NCBI RefSeq assembly: GCF_008704495.1
Contig: NZ_CP023699.1
Span: 2,232,001-2,296,000 of the forward strand
DNA length: 64,000 nt
Direction of reading: 5' to 3'
Origin: Streptomyces kanamyceticus
GTDB taxonomy: Bacteria; Actinomycetota; Actinomycetes; Streptomycetales; Streptomycetaceae
The notes beneath the pieces are model-generated. The model was not told the origin of the DNA. It worked only from the letters and a program-made list of their open reading frames with translations, and did not search any database. The position numbers and the translations under genes are program-made. Positions 1 to 8,336 of this stretch are shown here, in pieces (the stretch's first letter is position 1; each line of letters starts with the position of its first letter).

Positions 1-497
1 GCCTCGCGGATGTCCGCGTCGGAGGGCTGCGGGTTGCGCTCCAGCATCTCGTCGGCCGCGACGAGCAGGCCGGGGGTGCAGAAGCCGCACTGGACGGCGC
101 CCGCGTCGATGAACGCCTGCTGGATCGGGGAGAGGTCGCCGCCCTCGCCGGTCTGCGAGTCCGTTCCCTTGGCCGCCCACTGCTGAGCGTCCTGCAGCGA
201 CGTACCGCAGGCGCCGGACGCGCAACCGCCGTGTTCCTCACGCTGCTTGGCGAAGTCGGCCAGGCCCTCGACGGTCACGACTTCGCGACCCTCGACCTGT
301 CCGGCGGCCACCAGACACGAACACACCGGCACCCCGTCGAGCCGGACGGTGCAGGAGCCGCACTCGCCCTGCTCGCAGGCGTTCTTGGAGCCGGGCAGGC
401 CCATCCGCTCGCGCAGCACGTACAGGAGGGACTCGCCCTCCCACACGTCGTCCGCTTCCTGCTGACGGCCGTTGACCGTGAAGTTCACGCGCATCAT
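1..497 (-). CDS. Xanthine dehydrogenase-type 2Fe-2S subunit (3' end cut off)
   Basis: This is the electron-transfer subunit of a molybdenum hydroxylase, probably xanthine dehydrogenase. It passes electrons from the Mo cofactor subunit through two [2Fe-2S] clusters to FAD. The N-terminal ferredoxin-like cluster is visible as CEQGECGSC followed by a later C (VPVCSC). The second helical cluster is visible as GGCASGACG and then QCGFCTPG. The reading frame runs off the left window edge. The ATG at 497 overlaps the TGA of the FAD subunit gene (ATGA), so the two are translationally coupled. The catalytic Mo subunit presumably follows outside the window. The divergent PucR-family gene supports purine catabolism, but other hydroxylases such as CO dehydrogenase share this fold. 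Confidence 0.9.
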   Translation of the reverse strand, partial: MMRVNFTVNGRQQEADDVWEGESLLYVLRERMGLPGSKNACEQGECGSCTVRLDGVPVCSCLVAAGQVEGREVVTVEGLADFAKQREEHGGCASGACGTSLQDAQQWAAKGTDSQTGEGGDLSPIQQAFIDAGAVQCGFCTPGLLVAADEMLERNPQPSDADIRE

Positions 498-1384
498 GCG
501 ACTCCCTCAGTGCTGCGGCCGTTGCCGCGGTACGACTCCCAGGTCCAGCCGAGCGTGCGGCGGGCCATGATCCCGACGGCGTGGCGGCGGTAGCTGGCCG
601 TGCCGCGCACGTCGTCGATCGGGTTGGCGGCACCGGAGGCCAGCGCCGCGAACTGCTTGGCGATCGAGGGGGTGATGATCTTCTTGCTGTCCCAGAAGCC
701 GCCCTCTTCGAGCGCCGCGTTCAGGAATTCCTCGGCCGCCTTCGCCCGGATGGGGGTCGGGGCGGCGGAGCCGATGCCGGTCCGCACGGTCCGGGTCTCG
801 GGGTGCAGCGCGATGCCGAAGGCGCAGACCGCGATGACCATCGCGTTGCGGGTGCCGACCTTCGAGTACTGCTGCGGTCCGTCCGCCTTCTTGATGTGCA
901 CGGACTTGATCAGCTCGTCCGCGGCGAGGGCATTGCGCTTCACGCCGGTGTAGAAGTCGTCGATCGGGATGAGGCGCGAGCCCCGCACGGACTCCACCTC
1001 GACCTCGCAGTCGGCGGCGAGCAGCGCCGGGTGGGCGTCACCGGCGGGGGACGCCGTGCCGAGGTTGCCGCCCACGCCGCCGCGGTTGCGGATCTGCGGG
1101 GACGCGACCGTGTGCGAGGCGAGCGCGAGACCGGGGAGCTCCGTGCGCAGCTCCTCCATGATCTGGGTGTACGGGACGGAGGCGCCCAGCTGGACCGTCT
1201 CCTCGCCCACCGACCACTCGCGCAGCTCGGCGACGCGGTTGAGGTCGAGCAGGTACTCGGGACGACGGTGATCGAAGTTGATCTCGACCATGACGTCGGT
1301 GCCACCCGCAATCGGCACAGCCGTGGGGTGCTCGGCCTTGGCGGCGAGCGCCTCCTCCCAGCTGGCGGGGCGAAGGAAGTCCAT
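494..1384 (-). CDS. Xanthine dehydrogenase-type FAD-binding subunit
   Basis: This 296-residue protein is the FAD subunit of a three-subunit molybdopterin dehydrogenase. It carries the first FAD-binding motif PIAGGTD near residue 25 and the second motif IRNRGGVGGNLGTASPAGD near residues 100-118, followed by the CO dehydrogenase flavoprotein C-terminal domain. The length matches the family. It is the first gene of the minus-strand operon and overlaps the 2Fe-2S subunit by 4 bp. The neighbouring divergent PucR regulator suggests induction by purines such as hypoxanthine, xanthine or urate intermediates. The exact substrate is inferred from context only. Confidence 0.9.
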   Translation of the reverse strand: MDFLRPASWEEALAAKAEHPTAVPIAGGTDVMVEINFDHRRPEYLLDLNRVAELREWSVGEETVQLGASVPYTQIMEELRTELPGLALASHTVASPQIRNRGGVGGNLGTASPAGDAHPALLAADCEVEVESVRGSRLIPIDDFYTGVKRNALAADELIKSVHIKKADGPQQYSKVGTRNAMVIAVCAFGIALHPETRTVRTGIGSAAPTPIRAKAAEEFLNAALEEGGFWDSKKIITPSIAKQFAALASGAANPIDDVRGTASYRRHAVGIMARRTLGWTWESYRGNGRSTEGVA

Positions 1385-1722
1385 GAGGCTCTCTTCTTCG
1401 TATCGAGGGTCGTTCGCTTCGAGGGATCAGGGGATTCCGTTCCGGCCACTCGGGCCGTTGGTCCCTCGACTGCTTCTTCATGTGCTGTTAACGCGGAGTG
1501 GGCCAAGTACACCGCTCGCTCCTCCGATGGGGTCAGTCACCGAAACCATGAAGGAGTTGGCTGGCCAAGGCGCGCGTCTTGTAGATTCGTATGAAGAACG
1601 GGTCCCAGTAACCTCGCGGATTCCCCCCGGAAACCGGAGCCGCACCGCGGCACAGGGCCCCCGCGCTACAGAGCGCACATGTTTGTACACACCATTCGAG
1701 ACAGATCGGCGGCGACGACCCC
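1385..1722. promoter_or_regulatory. Divergent promoter region between xanthine dehydrogenase operon and PucR regulator
   Basis: This 338-bp gap separates two divergent transcription units and must hold both promoters. It is less GC-rich than the flanking genes, especially around 1560-1620 and 1675-1700. The PucR start lies just downstream of a partly palindromic stretch (tttgtacacacc near 1682). I cannot identify a defined PucR operator or convincing -35/-10 pairs, and I see no ORF with a ribosome binding site. Confidence 0.5.
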
Positions 1723-3399
1723 ATGCGGCTGCGCGCACTCCTTGACACCGACGCGCTGGGCCTGCGGCTGCTCGGCGGCGAGGACGAGCTGGACCGCACC
1801 GTGCGCGGTGTGATGACCACGGACCTGCGGGACCCCAGCCGCTACCTGGCGGGCGGCGAGCTGGTGCTCACCGGCCTCGCCTGGCGCCGCGACGCCTCGG
1901 ACACCGAACCCTTCGTACGCCTCCTCGCGGGCGCCGGGGTGGCGGCCCTGGCCGCCGGTGAGGCCGAGCTCGGGGCCATCCCCGACGACATCGTCGAAGC
2001 CTGCGCCAGGCACCGCCTGCCGCTCTTCGCGGTCAACGAACGGGTCGCCTTCGCGACCATCACCGAGCACGTCGTACGTCAGGTCTCCGGCGAGCGCGCC
2101 GGGGACCTGGCGGCCGTGGTCGACCGGCACCGCCGCCTGATGACCTCGGGTCCCGCGGGCGGCGGCCCCGACGTCGTCCTCGACCTGCTCGGCACCGACC
2201 TGGACCTGCGGGCCTGGGTGCTCTCCCCCGCCGGGCGGGCCATCGCGGGGTCCAGCGCGGGCGGCGCGGCGCTGCCCGCGGCCGTCTGCGCGCGCCTCGC
2301 GGGGGAACACCTGGCCGCCACGCGCACCGGGCGGCGTGGGCCGCACCGGGTGACGGTGGACGGTGCGACGTACTCGCTGTTCCCCATTCGGACCAGTGGC
2401 AGGGGATCGGCCGGCGCGTCCCGCGACGTGCGCGAGACGGTCCTCTCGGACTGGCTGCTCGCCGTCGAGGCCGACGCGGGCGACTGGCCCGAGGAGCGCC
2501 TCGACCTGCTGCAGGGCGTGACCCAGCTGATCGCGGTCGAGCGGGACCGCCGCGACGCGGCCCGCACGGTGCGGCGCAGGCTCGCCCAGGAGGTCCTCGA
2601 ACTGGTGCAGACGGGCGCGGCGCCCGCCGAGATCGCCGCCCGCCTGCGCGTCGCGGCCCCGGTGCTCCTGCCGGGTCTCGGCGCGGCCCCGCACTGGCAG
2701 GTCGTCGTGGCCCGCGTGGAGTGGGAGGGCGGCGAGGTCGACGGCGGTCCGGTCGCCCAGGCGCTCCTGGAGGAGATCCTCGTCGACCCGCTGTCGTCCG
2801 GGCCCGAGCCCTCCGACCGGATCGCGGTCGCCCACACCGGCGACGAGGCCATCGCCCTGGTGCCGCTGCCCTCGGTCTCCAGCGAGCACGACGGCTCGGA
2901 GACGGGACTGCTCGCGGACTCCCTCCTGGCGGCGGTGCGCGATCCGCTCACCCCGGGCCTCGCCGACGACGGCCGCCTCACGCTTGGCGTCAGCGCGTCC
3001 GTGCACTCGGCGGAGGGCCTGCGCGGCGCCCTGGAGGAGGCGCGGCACGCCCGCCGGGTCGCCGCGGCCCGGCCGGGGCGGGTCTGCGCGGCCGGGCACC
3101 AGGAGCTCGCCTCGCACGTCCTGCTGCTGCCCTTCGTGCCCGACGACGTCCGCAGGGCCTTCACCGCCCGGCTCCTGGACCCGCTGCGCGAGTACGACCA
3201 GCGCCACCGCGCGGAGCTGATCCCGACCCTGGAGGCGTTCCTGGACTGCGACGGCTCCTGGACGCGCTGCGCGGCCCGGCTGCACCTGCACGTCAACACG
3301 CTGCGCTACCGGGTGGGCCGTATCGAGCAGTTGACGAGTCGTGACCTCTCGCGCCTTGAGGACAAGCTGGACTTCTTCCTCGCGCTGCGCATGAGTTGA
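1723..3399 (+). CDS. PucR-family transcriptional regulator
   Basis: This 558-residue protein starts MRLRALLDTDALGLRLLGGEDELDR, the typical N-terminal PucR domain (purine catabolism regulator) that opens with a 'vrgV..tDlrDPsrYL' segment. The middle carries a GGDEF-like/CdaR region. The C-terminus is the PucR helix-turn-helix: LEAFLDCDGSWTRCAARLHLHVNTLRYRVGRIEQLTSRDLS. Such regulators control urate, allantoin and xanthine degradation genes. The divergent position next to the xanthine dehydrogenase subunits supports that role here. A perfect 16-bp hairpin follows the stop codon. The effector is unknown. Confidence 0.92.
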   Translation: MRLRALLDTDALGLRLLGGEDELDRTVRGVMTTDLRDPSRYLAGGELVLTGLAWRRDASDTEPFVRLLAGAGVAALAAGEAELGAIPDDIVEACARHRLPLFAVNERVAFATITEHVVRQVSGERAGDLAAVVDRHRRLMTSGPAGGGPDVVLDLLGTDLDLRAWVLSPAGRAIAGSSAGGAALPAAVCARLAGEHLAATRTGRRGPHRVTVDGATYSLFPIRTSGRGSAGASRDVRETVLSDWLLAVEADAGDWPEERLDLLQGVTQLIAVERDRRDAARTVRRRLAQEVLELVQTGAAPAEIAARLRVAAPVLLPGLGAAPHWQVVVARVEWEGGEVDGGPVAQALLEEILVDPLSSGPEPSDRIAVAHTGDEAIALVPLPSVSSEHDGSETGLLADSLLAAVRDPLTPGLADDGRLTLGVSASVHSAEGLRGALEEARHARRVAAARPGRVCAAGHQELASHVLLLPFVPDDVRRAFTARLLDPLREYDQRHRAELIPTLEAFLDCDGSWTRCAARLHLHVNTLRYRVGRIEQLTSRDLSRLEDKLDFFLALRMS

Positions 3400-3430
3400 G
3401 CAGGTGGGGTGGCCCGTGGGCCGTACGGAG

Positions 3431-3468
3431 GCCGGGGACGGCGCCCGCGCGTGGGCGCCGTCCCCGGC
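3431..3468 (+). terminator. Strong hairpin after the PucR gene
   Basis: A perfect 16-bp stem (gccggggacggcgccc at 3431-3446 pairing with 3453-3468) surrounds a 6-nt loop, about 30 bp after the PucR stop codon. It lacks a long U tract, as is common for Streptomyces terminators. It is followed by cttcatgatc. Confidence 0.8.
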
Positions 3469-3607
3469 CTTCATGATCGGCTCCCAAACCCGTTTCCTTG
3501 CCCGCCCTTTGTGAATTCTTTCACCCAGCCCCTTGGCCCGGGCCCGCCTTCCATGCTGAGATTCGCCCACGACTCAACAGCTCAATGGTGTGCTCGGGGA
3601 GGGCAAC

Positions 3608-4387
3608 GTGGCGCATACCGCCATGTCTGGTACCGGAACGACTGCAGGGGACGATCCACTCCAGACCGCGGTATGGCGGCTGCGCTCGCGCGGCTGCTGG
3701 ACCGACGCTGCGGCGCTGCTCGCCTCGCGGGCGGGGGCCGCACCGGCCCTCCAGCGCACGTCGCTGCTCGTCGAACGCTGCCTGTTCACCGGCGAGGGCT
3801 GGGGCGAGGCCGAGGACGGTCTGCGGACCGCGGAGGCGCTCGCCGACGATGACGACGACCGGGGCGCGGCGGCCTGTGAGCGCGGGCAACTGGCGTACGC
3901 GTCAACGGTGTTGGGCGTACGCGACCGGGCCGACGAGGCCCGTACGGCGCTCGGCAGGGCGGCCGCGCTGCTCGCCCCCAACGCACCCGGGCGGCCGCTG
4001 CTCGACTTCCGGCGCGGTCTGATCGCGGAGCACATCGCGGACTCGCCGCAGGCCGCGAAGGCGGCCTACCGCAGGGCCCACGCGGGCGCCACGGCGCACT
4101 CCGACCCGCTCCTGCTCTCCTTCACCTGGCGCCATCTGGCCGGACTCGCCCTGCGCGACGGCGAGTTGGCGGAGGCGCGGCACGGCTTCACGGAGTCCCT
4201 GCGCATCCGCGAGGAGTTGGGCTACCTGGTCGGCACGGCCCCCGCGCTGGCCGCCCTGGCCGACGCCGAACCGGAACCGGAGGCAACCCACCTCCGGGCC
4301 GAGGCCACCCGCCTCTTCCGCCTCCTGGGCGGCGTCCCGGCATGGCTGGCCCAACACCTGACGCCACCACCGGCGGCCGCGGTGTAG
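3608..4387 (+). CDS. Hypothetical TPR-like helical repeat protein
   Basis: This 259-residue protein is built of alpha-helical pairs rich in Ala, Leu and Arg that resemble tetratricopeptide repeats, for example around 'FTWRHLAGLALRDGELAEAR' and the following 'FTESLRIREELG'. The GTG at 3608 is preferred because GGGGAGGG lies 5-10 bases upstream. A GTG 18 bp earlier would overlap that ribosome binding site. There is no signal peptide, so it is probably a cytoplasmic interaction scaffold. It faces the GntR gene tail to tail. No enzyme motif is visible and the function is unknown. Confidence 0.75.
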   Translation: MAHTAMSGTGTTAGDDPLQTAVWRLRSRGCWTDAAALLASRAGAAPALQRTSLLVERCLFTGEGWGEAEDGLRTAEALADDDDDRGAAACERGQLAYASTVLGVRDRADEARTALGRAAALLAPNAPGRPLLDFRRGLIAEHIADSPQAAKAAYRRAHAGATAHSDPLLLSFTWRHLAGLALRDGELAEARHGFTESLRIREELGYLVGTAPALAALADAEPEPEATHLRAEATRLFRLLGGVPAWLAQHLTPPPAAAV

Positions 4388-4477
4388 GACGGGGCGAGGC
4401 GGCGGCGCCGGACGGCCCGCTCACCCGCCCCGGTGCCGAACAGCCCCACCACCCGCCCACGGTGCCGACCAGCCCCG

Positions 4478-4543
4478 CCCACCCGCCCTACGTCGCCGAG
4501 CAAACGGGTGGGCGGGTGGGAGTGATCCGCCGCGAAGCGGCGG
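4478..4543. terminator. Two hairpins between convergent genes
   Basis: The gap between the TPR-like gene and the convergent GntR gene (4388-4608) holds two inverted repeats. One pairs cccacccgccc (4478-4488) with gggcgggtggg (4510-4520). The second is a tight ccgccgc-gaa-gcggcgg hairpin at 4527-4543. Together they probably form a bidirectional terminator. No gene is apparent in this gap. Confidence 0.6.
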
Positions 4544-4608
4544 GACAGGACAGCCACGAACGGCCCGCAGGGAAAGGGCAACCCGAAGCGCCCCTCCCCC
4601 CCTCCCCC

Positions 4609-5370
4609 CTACCCCCCGGCCCCCGCAAAGTGCTCCCGCACCAAGGAGGAGACCACCCCCAGATCCTGGGCGACCAACGCTTCGAGCAGAGCCATGTGCT
4701 CCGCCGCGTCCGCGACCAGCTCCGCCCTGCGGCCCGAGACGGGCCCGCTGACGAGCGGCCACTGCGAGCGCCGGTGCAGATCGTCGGCGACCTGCACGAG
4801 CTGCCGGTTGCCCGACAGGGAGAGCACCGCGCCGTGGAAGGCGCGATCGGACTCGGCGTAGCGCGCGAGGTCCCCGCCCGCCGCCGCGACCGCGGTCGCC
4901 TCCGCGAGTGGCCTGAGTTCGGCCCAGCGCGCGACCGGCACCGTACGGGCCAGGCGCAGCATGACCGGCACCTCGATCAGCGCCCGCACCTCCGCCAGCT
5001 CCCCGAGCTCACGCGCGCTGCGCTCGGTGACCCGGAAGCCCCGATTGGGCACGACTTCCACGGCACCTTCGGTGGCGAGCTGCTGCATCGCCTCGCGGAC
5101 GGGGGTCGCGGAGACGCCGAAGCGCTCGCCGAGTACCGGCGCCGAGTAGACCTCACCGGGGGTGAGCTCGCCGCCGACGAGGGCGGCCCGCAGGGCGTCG
5201 AGGATCTGTCCCCGTACCGAAGTGCGCCGCAACGGCGTACGCGGCGCGACCGGCTCGCCGTGCGTGTGCTCGCCCCTGACCCCCGCCCTGGCCCCGTCCG
5301 CCTGCTCGGGCACCCGGACACGGGGCATCTCGGCGGGAACGTCCGTCTCGCACGCCCTGGCCTGCTCCAC
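4609..5370 (-). CDS. GntR-family regulator with FCD effector domain
   Basis: This 253-residue DNA-binding regulator of the FadR subfamily has a winged helix around residues 45-110 (ILDALRAALVGGELTPGEVYS, then FGVSATPVREAMQQLATEG). An all-helical FCD domain (residues about 120-245) has the pattern AEVRALIEVPVMLRLA and DRAFHGAVLSLSGN, where Asp and His residues usually bind metal and a carboxylate effector. The GTG at 5370 is chosen because GAGGAGG lies six bases upstream; an ATG 72 bp earlier has no clear binding site. It is divergent from the iron-box FhuF-like gene, with about 160 bp between the starts. Its target may be itself or an unlinked catabolic gene. Confidence 0.88.
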   Translation of the reverse strand: MEQARACETDVPAEMPRVRVPEQADGARAGVRGEHTHGEPVAPRTPLRRTSVRGQILDALRAALVGGELTPGEVYSAPVLGERFGVSATPVREAMQQLATEGAVEVVPNRGFRVTERSARELGELAEVRALIEVPVMLRLARTVPVARWAELRPLAEATAVAAAGGDLARYAESDRAFHGAVLSLSGNRQLVQVADDLHRRSQWPLVSGPVSGRRAELVADAAEHMALLEALVAQDLGVVSSLVREHFAGAGG

Positions 5371-5482
5371 TCGGTCCTCCTCAGGGCCGCCGCACCGCTG
5401 CTCCCCCGTCCCGAAAGGTACGAGAGGCACGAGAGGCACCATAGGCGGACAGCACCGCAGTTGAAACCTCGATCACTTCGGG

Positions 5483-5501
5483 TAAGGTAAGGCTTACCTG
5501 C
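5483..5501 (+). promoter_or_regulatory. Iron box (DmdR/IdeR-type operator)
   Basis: The core aggtaag-g-cttacct at 5485-5499 is a perfect 7-1-7 inverted repeat. It closely matches the actinobacterial DtxR/IdeR/DmdR1 iron-box consensus TTAGGTTAGGCTAACCTAA. It lies about 30 bp upstream of the FhuF-like start codon, where repression under iron sufficiency would be expected. Confidence 0.85.
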
Positions 5502-5528
5502 TATCGATCGCGATTCGGTGGTCCTCGC

Positions 5529-6392
5529 ATGTCCGTCCCCACCCTGGCCGCGCCCGCCCGCGGCGGCGCCCACAGCCCCGTCGCGGACTCCTACGCCCGC
5601 CTCGCCGAGGTGTTCTCGGGACTGCGCGTCACCGAACTCGGCCACGAGGAACAGGCCCCCCAGGGCGGCGGCTGGGTCACCGCGGCCCGGCTCGCGGAGG
5701 GCGGGGCCGACCTCGACGCCTTCCTCGCCTGGGACGACGCACAGGTCCTGAAGGACTACGGCACCCGGGCACGCCCCGACGTGATCGCCAGCTTCGGCCT
5801 GCACCGGTACGCCTGGCCCGCCACCCTCCTGATCACGATCCCGTGGTTCCTGCACCGCCGCGTGCCCCGCTACCCGGTGGCGAACGTCTCCTTCCAGCGC
5901 ACCCTGGGCCGGATGGCCGTACGCCCCGAGGGCTTCGCCTGTCTGCCGGACGACCCGGCCGCGGCGCTGCCCGGCGCCCGTGTCGTACCGGACGAGGAGG
6001 CGCTGCGCGCGGAGGTGCGGGCGGCGGTCGCCGAGCACCTCGGCCCGCTCCTGGACGGCTTCGGGCCGCGCATGCGGCGCCGCTCGCGCGCCCTGTGGAG
6101 CGTGGCGACCGACGAGATCGTCGAGGGCCTCTGGTACATCGCGCACCTGCTCGGCGAGGAGCGGCGCGCCATGACCGACCTTGAGCTGCTGCTGCCAGGC
6201 GCGACCAAGCCGTACGTGGGCACGGCCGGTTTCCGCGAGCTCTCCGGGCCGAACGGCGAGGCGCTGCCGACCAGGGACCGGGCGAGCTGCTGCATGTTCT
6301 ACACGCTGCGCCCCGAGGACACCTGCGTCACCTGCCCGCGCACCTGCGACGCCGAGCGCATCACGCGGCTCAGCGCGACAGCCGCCGCCTGA
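5529..6392 (+). CDS. FhuF-like [2Fe-2S] ferric-siderophore reductase
   Basis: This 287-residue cytoplasmic protein probably releases iron from imported ferric siderophores by reduction. The C-terminus carries the FhuF_C signature CC-x10-C-x2-C (SCCMFYTLRPEDTCVTC), which binds an unusual [2Fe-2S] cluster. The upstream part matches the FhuF/IucA-like fold (ISFGLHRYAWPATLL region). The ATG lies about 30 bp downstream of a perfect iron box, so expression should rise on iron starvation. No siderophore biosynthesis or transport genes are adjacent, so it is a stand-alone member of the iron regulon. Confidence 0.88.
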   Translation: MSVPTLAAPARGGAHSPVADSYARLAEVFSGLRVTELGHEEQAPQGGGWVTAARLAEGGADLDAFLAWDDAQVLKDYGTRARPDVIASFGLHRYAWPATLLITIPWFLHRRVPRYPVANVSFQRTLGRMAVRPEGFACLPDDPAAALPGARVVPDEEALRAEVRAAVAEHLGPLLDGFGPRMRRRSRALWSVATDEIVEGLWYIAHLLGEERRAMTDLELLLPGATKPYVGTAGFRELSGPNGEALPTRDRASCCMFYTLRPEDTCVTCPRTCDAERITRLSATAAA

Positions 6393-6580
6393 ACCACCCG
6401 TTCGTGCGCGTTTAATCGAACTCAACAGCCTTCACCCCAGCGCGAGTTCGAGTAAAAGTGCGCTCTGCGTGATCCCTTGCACCCCCTTGGCGTTCTCTTG
6501 CCCCGAAACCCTCCTGAGGGCCATCGGAATTGGGTCAATATGGCGCCCGAAACGCCTTACCGCGATGCAAGGGACCCCAG
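6393..6580. other. Intergenic region with inverted repeat before DUF2637 gene
   Basis: The 188-bp gap contains cgaactc (6417-6423) and its inverse gagttcg (6444-6450) around a 20-base loop. It could be a terminator for the FhuF-like gene or an operator for the DUF2637 gene. The stretch after it is comparatively AT-rich (agtaaaagtg; attgggtcaatatgg), which suits a promoter. Confidence 0.4.
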
Positions 6581-7642
6581 ATGAGACTGACCGACATATC
6601 GCTGGACTGGCTGCTTCCCGGCGGCGTCCTGCTCCTGGGCATGCTGGTGGCGGTGGCAGTGCTCGCGCGCGGCAAGCGTGGCCACGGCAAGGCGGCGAAG
6701 TCCGACAGCGACGAGACGTGGGAACGCAGCGAGGAACGCCGCAGGCGCAAGGAGGCCGTCTACGGAACCGCCTCCTACGTCCTCCTCTTCTGCTGCGCGG
6801 CGGTCGCCGCCGCACTCTCCTTCCACGGCCTCGTCGGCTTCGGCCGGCAGAACCTCAGCCTCTCCGGAGGCTGGGAGTACCTGGTCCCCTTCGGCCTCGA
6901 CGGCGCGGCGATGTTCTGCTCCGTACTCGCCGTGCGCGAAGCCAGTCACGGCGACGCGGCCCTCGGCTCGCGCCTCCTCGTGTGGACCTTCGCGGGCGCG
7001 GCGGCCTGGTTCAACTGGGTGCACGCGCCCCGGGGGATGGGCCACGCGGGCGCTCCGCAGTTCTTCTCCGGGATGTCGCTCTCGGCGGCGGTGCTCTTCG
7101 ACCGCGCCCTGAAGCAGACCCGCAGGGCGGCCCTGCGCGAGCAGGGTCTGGTGCCGCGGCCGCTGCCGCAGATCCGCATCGTGCGGTGGCTGCGCGCGCC
7201 CCGGGAGACGTACGGCGCCTGGTCGCTGATGCTCCTGGAGGGCGTACGCAGCCTGGACGAGGCCGTCGAGGAAGTGCGGGAGGACCGCCGCGAGAAGGAG
7301 CGCACCCGGCTGCGCAGGCGCGATCAGGAGAAGCTGGAGCGCGCGCAGCTCAAGGCGATCAGCAGGGGGCACCGCGGGTACGCCCGCGGGGGCCGACAGG
7401 TCGACGTGCAGCCCGCCGTCGCACCGGCGGCAGGGTCCGCGCAGGTCGGCGCGGACCCTGCGATAGCGGCGCAGGAGCAACTGCCGGTACGCGCCCGACC
7501 CTCCCTCCAGGCCGTGAAGAGCGGCCCTGACGACGCCACCGCGGTCGCCGTCGACCTGACGGCGGAGGACGACACGCAGACACTGCCCCGGCTCGACTCG
7601 CTGGAGCAGAAGCTCAAGGACCTTGAGCAGCAGTTCGGTTGA
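6581..7642 (+). CDS. DUF2637 membrane protein (SpdB-like)
   Basis: This 353-residue protein has an N-terminal membrane segment (residues 11-28), then a DUF2637 block of about three membrane helices (roughly residues 60-175, including a SYVLLFCCAAVAAALSFHG segment and the acidic 'FGLDGAAMFCSVLA' helix). A long charged coiled-coil-like tail follows, and the C-terminus is Q/E/L rich (LEQKLKDLEQQFG). The ATG at 6581 is chosen for AAGGGA six bases upstream. DUF2637 proteins are typical of Streptomyces chromosomes and of conjugative elements, where SpdB proteins help plasmid spread. No other transfer genes are present here, so a chromosomal membrane role is more likely. Confidence 0.85.
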   Translation: MRLTDISLDWLLPGGVLLLGMLVAVAVLARGKRGHGKAAKSDSDETWERSEERRRRKEAVYGTASYVLLFCCAAVAAALSFHGLVGFGRQNLSLSGGWEYLVPFGLDGAAMFCSVLAVREASHGDAALGSRLLVWTFAGAAAWFNWVHAPRGMGHAGAPQFFSGMSLSAAVLFDRALKQTRRAALREQGLVPRPLPQIRIVRWLRAPRETYGAWSLMLLEGVRSLDEAVEEVREDRREKERTRLRRRDQEKLERAQLKAISRGHRGYARGGRQVDVQPAVAPAAGSAQVGADPAIAAQEQLPVRARPSLQAVKSGPDDATAVAVDLTAEDDTQTLPRLDSLEQKLKDLEQQFG

Positions 7643-7660
7643 GACCGGCGGCGGCAGGGG

Positions 7661-8155
7661 TCAGGCCGTGCCGCCGTCGTTCAGTTCGAACCACACGGCC
7701 TTGCCCACCCCGTGCGCCCGTACGCCCCACGCGTCGGCGAGGGACTGCACGAGGATCAGGCCCCTGCCGTGCGTACCGTCGTCGGCGTTCGGTACGCGCG
7801 CCTTGGGGCGCCGTCCCACGAAGTCCCGTACCTCCACCCGGAGCCGGTTCGGACCCACGGTCGCGGTGACGATCGCGTCGTGATCGGTGTGCACCAGGGC
7901 GTTGGTGACGAGTTCGCTGGTGAGCAGCTCCGCCACCTCCGATCTGCCGGGCATGCCCCAGTGACTCAGGAGCTCCCGTAGAGCACGCCTGACCTCGGAC
8001 ACGGCCCGCAGGTCCGACCTGCCGAGCCTGCGCCTGAGCTGGACCCGGGCGGGCCCCGCTGACGCCTCGTCGGTCGTGCCTTCCCGAACGTCGGAAACGT
8101 CGGATGAAGTGGCCCCGATTCCCCCGGAGTCGCCCCCACATACCTGCCTCGTCAT
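7661..8155 (-). CDS. Anti-sigma-factor-type ATP-binding protein (HATPase_c_2)
   Basis: This protein of about 164 residues belongs to the RsbW/SpoIIAB-like GHKL kinase family, which is greatly expanded in Streptomyces. The N-box is seen as ELLTSELVTNALVHT, and the G-boxes as VRDFVGRRP followed by GTHGRGLILVQSLADAWG. It has only the ATPase domain plus a disordered N-terminus of about 50 residues. It may act as a serine kinase on an anti-anti-sigma factor. The start is uncertain: AGGAGG at about 8190 suits no start codon at normal spacing, and an upstream ATG at 8233 is also possible. No STAS partner or sigma factor gene is adjacent. Confidence 0.85.
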   Translation of the reverse strand: MTRQVCGGDSGGIGATSSDVSDVREGTTDEASAGPARVQLRRRLGRSDLRAVSEVRRALRELLSHWGMPGRSEVAELLTSELVTNALVHTDHDAIVTATVGPNRLRVEVRDFVGRRPKARVPNADDGTHGRGLILVQSLADAWGVRAHGVGKAVWFELNDGGTA

Positions 8156-8336
8156 GACCCCGCCCACCAGCCGATGACTATGACCTTTCCTCCTTGCTCG
8201 AACACGTTCACGGGATGCATGCCCCGGGCCCATGGCGGCACGCCTGTCGAATCGTCAACCACTGGCGGGGGTGCCCCCGGGGCTGGCGGGGAAGTGAAGC
8301 GGTGGACCCCGCCGCCGAGCGTTCCGAGGAGCCCGA

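Noticed and set aside
6581..7642. DUF2637 gene as evidence of an integrated conjugative element
   Set aside because: No integrase, TraB or attachment repeats are seen nearby. DUF2637 genes also occur in the Streptomyces core genome.
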